From Cyathus striatus (lineage: Eukaryota; Basidiomycota; Agaricomycetes; Agaricales; Nidulariaceae), in the NCBI GenBank assembly GCA_025738555.1, contig JAOVFP010000005.1:2046001-2110000 (forward strand): a DNA stretch of 64,000 nucleotides, given 5' to 3'. The stretch's first letter is position 1. Each line of letters starts with the position of its first letter. A program made the position numbers and the translations under genes. Shown in pieces: positions 63,700 to 64,000 of this stretch. The notes under the pieces are model-generated. The model was not told the origin of the DNA and made no database searches. It saw nothing but the letters and a program-made list of their open reading frames with translations.

Positions 63700-64000
63700 T
63701 GTTATGATATATGATCCTCTATTACTTATGCTTGCCTTCGTATCCCTCACTCCCTCACTTAGTATAGTATACTACTACTCTACTACACATATGCCTCTAC
63801 TTTTTCTTTATTCTACACATTACTGGAATTATACTGCATACGCATGAATCGTATGGATGCCTGGCGATGGTAGTAGAATGATCTAGATACATTACACGAG
63901 GCTACTTGGTATTTTGTATAAATACTTGATTAAACTCACTGTAAATATCATCCTTTTGCCAACTATATTTCAAACCCTTGTATTGAGACTTCTAAGTCTA
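63700..64000. mobile_element. LTR, partial, mirror of 57897-58519
   Basis: Starts TGTTATGATATATG after ACCAC (63695-63699) and is the reverse complement of 58219-58519. The window ends inside it. Confidence 0.85.

Larger units (their letters stand above)
61260..64000 (+). repeat. giant palindrome, right arm (runs off the window)
   Basis: Near-perfect reverse complement of 58219-60960, starting ATAATGACCCAAAACTGTGG. It still matches at the final base 64000, so the true arm is longer than 2741 bp. Confidence 0.95.

Overview
The window looks like repeat-rich, AT-leaning sequence from a mushroom-forming basidiomycete (Agaricomycetes). The evidence is short GT-AG introns (about 35-75 nt), NACHT and NACHT-WD40 STAND/NLR-type genes, DUF6589 proteins, hAT and pogo transposons, a RecQ-like helicase inside a transposon, and LTR and LINE retroelements. 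There is no sign of bacterial operons. Family assignments come from motifs read by eye; no database search was run.

Layout. 1-3358: 3' part of a gag-only LTR retrotransposon, with a 69-bp tandem repeat, a hairpin, a gag-like ORF and a 3' LTR, inserted inside a WD40 repeat. 3359-4818: the 3' remnant of that NACHT-WD40 gene. 5110-9421: a complete pogo-type DNA transposon with TIRs and TA target site, carrying a DDE transposase and a Ulp1-like protease. 9424-24025: an ISWI-linked segmental repeat split by a stack of insertions. A hAT element (10254-19970, TSD CAAGGGAT) contains a DUF6589 + RecQ two-gene element (12305-19863, TSD GTGAGAAC), which contains a 5'-truncated LINE (18035-19746, 17-bp TSD). 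24018-26529: a truncated second hAT. 27249-31319: a nearly intact NACHT-WD40 gene with 12 WD40 repeats and a 1-bp frameshift. 31499-31711: orphan BED finger. 34490-34877: ISWI C-terminal fragment. 35327-37835: an intact 782-aa NACHT protein gene. 38750-39855: decayed gene of unknown kind. 42840-51534: second ISWI-linked repeat with an ISWI pseudogene interrupted by a solo LTR. 51885-53410: third, inverted copy of the ISWI-linked repeat. 53919-55786: an unrecognised multi-exon gene. 57240-64000: a transposase-like gene with a GCM/WRKY-like zinc finger, folded into a near-perfect palindrome (arms at least 2.74 kb, spacer 299 bp) that runs off the window.

How it fits together. The host-type genes are NLR-like receptors: one intact, one nearly intact, one destroyed by a retrotransposon. 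Everything else is mobile DNA or fragments of an ISWI chromatin remodeller that were copied and broken. Most transposon reading frames stop at TGA codons sitting where CGA arginine codons are expected, which fits C-to-T decay at CpG. The intact NACHT gene shows none of this. The most novel candidates are the DUF6589 + RecQ element with its own target-site duplication, and the giant palindrome.
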